From assembly GCA_022647765.1 (NCBI GenBank), contig JALCLH010000010.1, positions 62,001-126,000 on the forward strand: a stretch of 64,000 nucleotides of DNA. The letters run 5' to 3'. Below the pieces are notes generated by a model, which was not told the DNA's origin, did not search any database, and saw only the letters and a list, made by a program, of their open reading frames with translations. Made by a program: the position numbers and the translations under genes. Every line of letters begins with the position of its first letter. Position 1 is the first letter of the stretch. Source of the DNA: Acidipropionibacterium sp. (GTDB lineage Bacteria; Actinomycetota; Actinomycetes; Propionibacteriales; Propionibacteriaceae). Shown piece by piece: positions 60,292-64,000 of this stretch.

Positions 60292-62206
60292 TCAGTCCTG
60301 TTCCGGTGCCAGAAGATCCAGCACCTGTTGGGCAGTGGTGGCGGAGCGCAGTTGCGCAGCCGTGGTCGGATCGGCGAGCACCCGGGCCAGGGAGGCCATG
60401 ATCTGGAGGTGCTCATCGGATGTGGAGGCGATCGGGATCGCCAGGTAGCAGGTGTTGCCGTCCCAGTCGACGCCGTCGGGGAACTGGAGGAATCCGAGTG
60501 CGGCCCGCTTGATGTGCACCCGGGCCTCGTTGAGCCCGTGGGGGATGGCGACCCCCTCGCCCATGTAGGTGGAGATCTGGTTCTCCCGTGCCAGCATGCC
60601 CTCGATGTAGGCCGGATCGGCGGCGCCGATGTCGACCAGCACCTGACCGGCCTGGCGGATGGCGTCCTCCTTGGAGTCGGCGTGCAGGCCCAGATGCACC
60701 CCCTCGGCAGTCAGCACACTGGTGCCGAAGGTCGCCTGATGTGCGTGCTCAACAGCGACGGCGGACGGGGAGCCCTGAGCCTGGCGGGAGGCGCGGACGG
60801 CGTCCTCCACCCGGTCGAAGGCCGGATCGCCCATGTAGTTGGTGAACCCGACGACCTGGGCGTGGGGCACCATCTTGCGCACCCGTTCCACCAGGCCGTC
60901 CTGGGTGAGGACCAGTGTGGTGTCCTGCGGAATGTCGTTGACCGGGGTGTGAGCGACCTCGACGCCGTAGGGCGCGAGCCTCTTCTTCATCGTCGAGGCC
61001 ACCATCACCGAGGATCCCATGCCGGCGTCGCAGGCGACGGTGACCTTGGAGATGAGGGAGCCGTCCAGAGCACCGATCGGGGAGACGGTGCCGGAGGCGA
61101 CCTGCTGGGCGGTCCTGATGCCGGTCCTGCTCCGCGGCGGCGGCCTCGTCCTTCTTCCGGTCGGGCCGGATCAGCAGCGAGGCGACGACGAAGGAGACGA
61201 CGGTGGCGGTGGCGAAGTCGAGGATCATCGGCAGATAGCCGGTCCTGGGGCACATCGCGAACCAGGCGATGATCGAGCCGGGAGCGGGCGGGGCGACCAG
61301 ACCGGCGCCGGTCGCGGTGGCCACGAACAGGCCGCTCATGGCGCCGAGGATGGTGGCCAGGATGGTCTTCGGCTTCATCAGCACGTAGGGGAAGTAGATC
61401 TCGTGGATGCCGCCGAACAGGTGGATGATGATCGCGCCGGGCACCGACTCGCGGATGTTCCGGGCGCCGAAGATCAGGTAGGCGAGCAGGAGGCCGAATC
61501 CGGGGCCGGGGTTCGACTCGACCATGAACAGGATGGACTTGCCGGCGACCTTCGCCTGTTCGATGCCGAGGGGGGTGAGGATGCCGTGGTTGATGGCGTT
61601 GTTGAGGAAGAGCACCTTGGCTGGCTCGATGAAGATCGAGGCGAGCGGTAGCAGGTGGTGGCCGATGAGGAAGTTGACGCCGGAGGCCAGCCAACCCATC
61701 AGCGTGGTGACGATCGGTTCGATGCCGATGTGGCCCAGGAGAGCCAGCAGCATGCCGAGGATGCCGATCGAGAAGGTGTCGACGAGCATCTCGAAGCCGG
61801 CCTTGATGTGGCCTTCGATGAGTCTGTCGAACTGCTTGAGCAGCCATGCGGCCAGCGGGCCCATGATCATGGCGCCGAGCAGCATCGGGATGTCGGCTCC
61901 GACGATGACGCCCATCACGGCGATGGCGCCGATCACGCCTCCGCGACGTCCGTGGACGTTCGATCCGCCGGTGTAGGCGATGAGGGCGGGAAGCAGGTAG
62001 GTCAGCATCGGGTCGCCGAGCTTGGCCAGGGTGGAGTTCGGCATCCATCCCGCTGGGATGAACAGGGCGGTGATGAGGCCCCATGCGATGAACGCGCCGA
62101 TATTCGGCATGATCATCCCGGCGAGAAATCCGCCGAAGCGTTGCACGGAGGCTCTGACACCTCTGCCCTCAAGGTTTTTGTTGACTGCTGCGTCAGGTAA
62201 GGACAT
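60292..62206 (-). CDS. mtlA: Mannitol-type PTS EIICBA (one frameshift)
   Basis: About 638 aa. The EIIC membrane domain at the start (MPNIGAFIAWGLITALFIPAGW in parts, NAINHGILTPLG, GGIHEIYFPYVLMKP) matches mannitol permeases. The EIIB phosphorylation Cys is in VACDAGMGSS and the EIIA His in AIPHGLNEAR. The frame breaks at about 61123-61128, in the linker between EIIC and EIIB, and resumes with TGIRTAQQVASG. ATG 62206 has GGAG upstream. The specific polyol is uncertain; mannitol is the best guess. Confidence 0.87.
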
Positions 62207-62267
62207 GTGATCTCCAGAATGTTGGTGCCGGTCCAGGGCGGCTGTGCCAGGCGCGTCCTCGACGGCA

Positions 62268-62320
62268 GTGATCAGCTTTGATCTGTGATCCAGTGTGATC
62301 ATGTCCGTTTGAGTTGTCAA
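62268..62320 (-). promoter_or_regulatory. Promoter and repeated GTGATC sites upstream of the PTS operon
   Basis: GTGATC is repeated at 62268, 62285 and 62295. On the minus strand, TTGACA (62320-62315) is a good -35, with the weak -10 CACACT 17 nt further, inside the repeats. The repeats are plausible sites for the operon's regulator, which is not in the window. Confidence 0.45.
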
Positions 62321-62407
62321 GCTGTGAGCTTATGTGAGTTTCGGGGTGTGCTGTCGCTCAGTCTTCGATGCCTTCCACGGATTCGGGCGAGAAACGCTCC
62401 AGACACA

Positions 62408-62443
62408 ACGGGCGTCCCGCAGGATCTCCTGCGGGACGCCCGT
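62408..62443. terminator. Strong palindromic terminator downstream of doxX
   Basis: A 36-nt perfect palindrome (stem of 16-17 bp, ACGGGCGTCCCGCAGG and complement) between doxX and the PTS promoter. It separates the two transcription units. Confidence 0.8.
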
Positions 62444-62474
62444 CGCACTTCGGCGCAGCCTCTTGCTCCGTCTG

Positions 62475-62879
62475 TTACTTCTGCTTGCGGGTCAGCGCGA
62501 CCAGCAGCAGACCGCCGGCCAGGCTGGTGTTCTTGAGGAAGTGGATCCAGTGACCCTGCCGCTCCTCGCCCTCCTTCTCCCAGAAGCGGTGGCCGGCCAC
62601 GGTCACCGGAACCATCTGGGCGGCGAGCACGGCGGAGGCCAGGCGCGGCGCGATGCCCAGCGCCAGGCCGGCCCCGGCCCCCGCCATCACGGCCCCGTCG
62701 ACCTTGACCAGCAGGGTGGAGTCCACGGAGGCGAGCGGGCCGGCCACCGGGCTGGGCAGGATCTCCTCGGTGGCGTCCAGCGCCCCGGCCAGCTTGTCGG
62801 CGTTGCGGAACTGGTTGACCCCGCCGACGATGAACATGCTCGACAGGAGCGACCGTCCGACGAACTTGCTGAATGACAT
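62475..62879 (-). CDS. DoxX-family membrane protein
   Basis: A 134-aa protein with four predicted membrane helices, beginning FVGRSLLSSMFIVGGVNQFRNADKLAG. The DoxX family includes quinol oxidase subunits and surfactin-associated proteins; no specific role can be assigned. Start ATG 62879 with GAGGAG upstream on its strand. Confidence 0.82.
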   Translation of the reverse strand: MSFSKFVGRSLLSSMFIVGGVNQFRNADKLAGALDATEEILPSPVAGPLASVDSTLLVKVDGAVMAGAGAGLALGIAPRLASAVLAAQMVPVTVAGHRFWEKEGEERQGHWIHFLKNTSLAGGLLLVALTRKQK

Positions 62880-62981
62880 GCTTTCTCCTCAGAATCGATT
62901 TCTTGGAATCGATGGTGCCTAGACGTTGTGGTGCCTCACACCGAACGCTACCCATTGGCGCCCAATTCCGCCTGTGCCTAC

Positions 62982-63016
62982 CGATTCGGCGGGCGCCTGG
63001 CGATTCGGCGGGCGCC
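62982..63016. repeat. 19-bp tandem repeat upstream of doxX
   Basis: CGATTCGGCGGGCGCC occurs at 62982 and 63001, with a partial third copy after it, between the recQ-like gene end and doxX. Confidence 0.65.
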
Positions 63017-63047
63017 GGCGATTCGCGGGGCCCGGCCGGTGCGGCGC

Positions 63048-64000
63048 TCAGCTGCCGAGGGCCAGGGCCAGCGGGAGGACGCCGCTCGCCCCCGCCTGCC
63101 GCAGCAGCCGGGCGGCCACCGTCATCGTCCAACGACTGATGATGACATCGTCGACCAGCAGCACCGGGGCACCGCCCAACTGACCCAGTCCGGCGGCCAG
63201 GCCGGCCCCGACCCGGAAACGGGCCGACAGGTCGCGGATCCGGAAGGCGGAGTTGACGTGGGGGTCCAGCGGCTCGGCATCGGGAGCCAGGTCCAGCGGG
63301 CCCAGATCGACGAGCCGACCCGCTCGGGCGATGCCATCGGCCAGCGAGGCGATCATCCTCGGCCGGCTCAGCGAGGGCACCGAGACCACGGCCGCCGGAC
63401 GCTGAGGCCAGTCCCAGCCGGCCAGCACCCGCAGGCAGGCCCCCGCCAGGCCGGCCGGCACCTCGGCGTCGACCGGGCGCCCCTGCTCATCGGCGGTCAG
63501 CAGCTCCCGCAGCGGCCCTCCCCAGCCCAGGTCGGACAGCCGGGCGATCACCCGGCCCTCCAGGGGCTGCTCACCGGCCGGAATGCGCCCGCGCAGGTCG
63601 ACGCCGAGCCGGTCCAGGCCGGTCGGCCAGCTGCGCCTGGGGGCGACCGGCACGCCGACCCGGTCCAGGGCCTGGCGGGCCCGGTCCCGCTGGCCGGGGT
63701 CGACGTCGGTGGGATACCAGGGCCCGGCGCAGACGTCGCAGCGGCCGCACGGCGCCGAATCCGGATCGTCCAGCTGCCCGGTGAGGAAGGCCATCCGGCA
63801 GGAGTCCAGGTGCTCGTAGCGCTCCATGGCGTCCTGCTCGGCCGCCCGGGCGGCCGCGATCCGGGCGTACCGCTCGGCGTCGTAGGCCCAGCCCCGCCCG
63901 GTGGAGCGCCAGCCTCCGGAGACCCGCTCCACCGCGCCGTCGACCGCGAGCACCTTGAGCAGCAGCTCCAGCGGGCTCCGGCGGATGTCCACCCGGGCCT
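63048..64000 (-). CDS. RecQ-like helicase C-terminal part fused to a phosphoribosyltransferase-like domain (partial)
   Basis: The gene continues beyond the right edge. The 317 visible residues begin within the RecQ C-terminal domain, with zinc cysteines in LDSCRMAF and CGRCDVC. A middle region without recognised motif follows (about residues 95-170). The last 130 residues resemble a type I phosphoribosyltransferase, with a PRPP-loop-like VLLVDDVIISRWT. This fusion is seen in actinobacterial RecQ-family helicases. Helicase motifs lie outside the window. Confidence 0.78.
   Translation of the reverse strand, partial: ARVDIRRSPLELLLKVLAVDGAVERVSGGWRSTGRGWAYDAERYARIAAARAAEQDAMERYEHLDSCRMAFLTGQLDDPDSAPCGRCDVCAGPWYPTDVDPGQRDRARQALDRVGVPVAPRRSWPTGLDRLGVDLRGRIPAGEQPLEGRVIARLSDLGWGGPLRELLTADEQGRPVDAEVPAGLAGACLRVLAGWDWPQRPAAVVSVPSLSRPRMIASLADGIARAGRLVDLGPLDLAPDAEPLDPHVNSAFRIRDLSARFRVGAGLAAGLGQLGGAPVLLVDDVIISRWTMTVAARLLRQAGASGVLPLALALGS

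Overview
The window is high-GC actinobacterial DNA, most likely from a member of the Propionibacteriaceae (Acidipropionibacterium/Propionibacterium type). This is inferred from gene content: a membrane proton-pumping pyrophosphatase, a sufR-sufBDC-sufS-sufU operon next to ctaA/ctaB, an actinobacterial fabG-inhA pair, hrcA-dnaJ with a CIRCE operator, and Rv1473/Rv1473A-like genes. I could not search databases, so the species is not fixed.

Layout. 1-9.1 kb: the 3' end of ctaB, a tetR/aldo-keto reductase/AbiEi-like module bracketed by palindromic repeats, then ctaA, an ABC-2 exporter and hppA, mostly on the minus strand. 9.4-16.4 kb: the plus-strand suf operon, ending in a strong hairpin terminator. 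16.5-23.4 kb: small housekeeping and accessory genes (PH-domain membrane protein, zinc metallopeptidase, Doc-type toxin-antitoxin, HAD, ASCH, GNAT, ABC-F and an HTH/coiled-coil protein). 23.5-40.8 kb: a 17-kb minus-strand block of 16 tightly coupled genes. 40.8-43.4 kb: rlmA-like methyltransferase, SDR, SURF1. 43.4-48.6 kb: a DUF222/HNH protein, DUF3099, fabG, inhA-type enoyl reductase and a degenerate APH-fold protein. 48.7-51.9 kb: a CUT1 sugar ABC transporter without its ATPase. 51.9-64 kb: hemW, DUF3097, an inositol-phosphatase-family gene, an MBL-fold gene, hrcA-dnaJ-rsmE, a hexitol-type PTS with a zinc dehydrogenase, doxX and the 3' part of a recQ-like helicase.

The most interesting block is 23.5-40.8 kb. 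Read in transcription order it encodes a GH127 beta-L-arabinofuranosidase-family enzyme, a complete oligopeptide ABC importer (OppA-C-B-D-F), a prolyl aminopeptidase and a Xaa-Pro aminopeptidase. It is followed by a complete trans-4-hydroxyproline catabolic pathway (deaminase of the DHDPS family, hydroxyproline 2-epimerase, GntR regulator, three-subunit D-hydroxyproline dehydrogenase, alpha-ketoglutaric semialdehyde dehydrogenase). Most neighbours overlap by 4 nt. The two promoter regions share an identical 13-mer and an identical 12-mer. I interpret this as a pathway for importing and fully degrading arabinosylated, hydroxyproline-rich peptides such as those from plant extensins. The assignment of individual enzymes is well supported; the integrated function is inference.

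Two genome-wide features also stand out. A roughly 66-69 nt near-perfect palindromic repeat occurs five times between genes. And at least 20 single-base frameshifts break about 16 otherwise well-conserved genes, including sufB, sufC, sufS and hppA. Most could be explained by one extra or missing base in a short G/C run. I take these as probable sequencing or assembly errors and give whole-gene spans across them.
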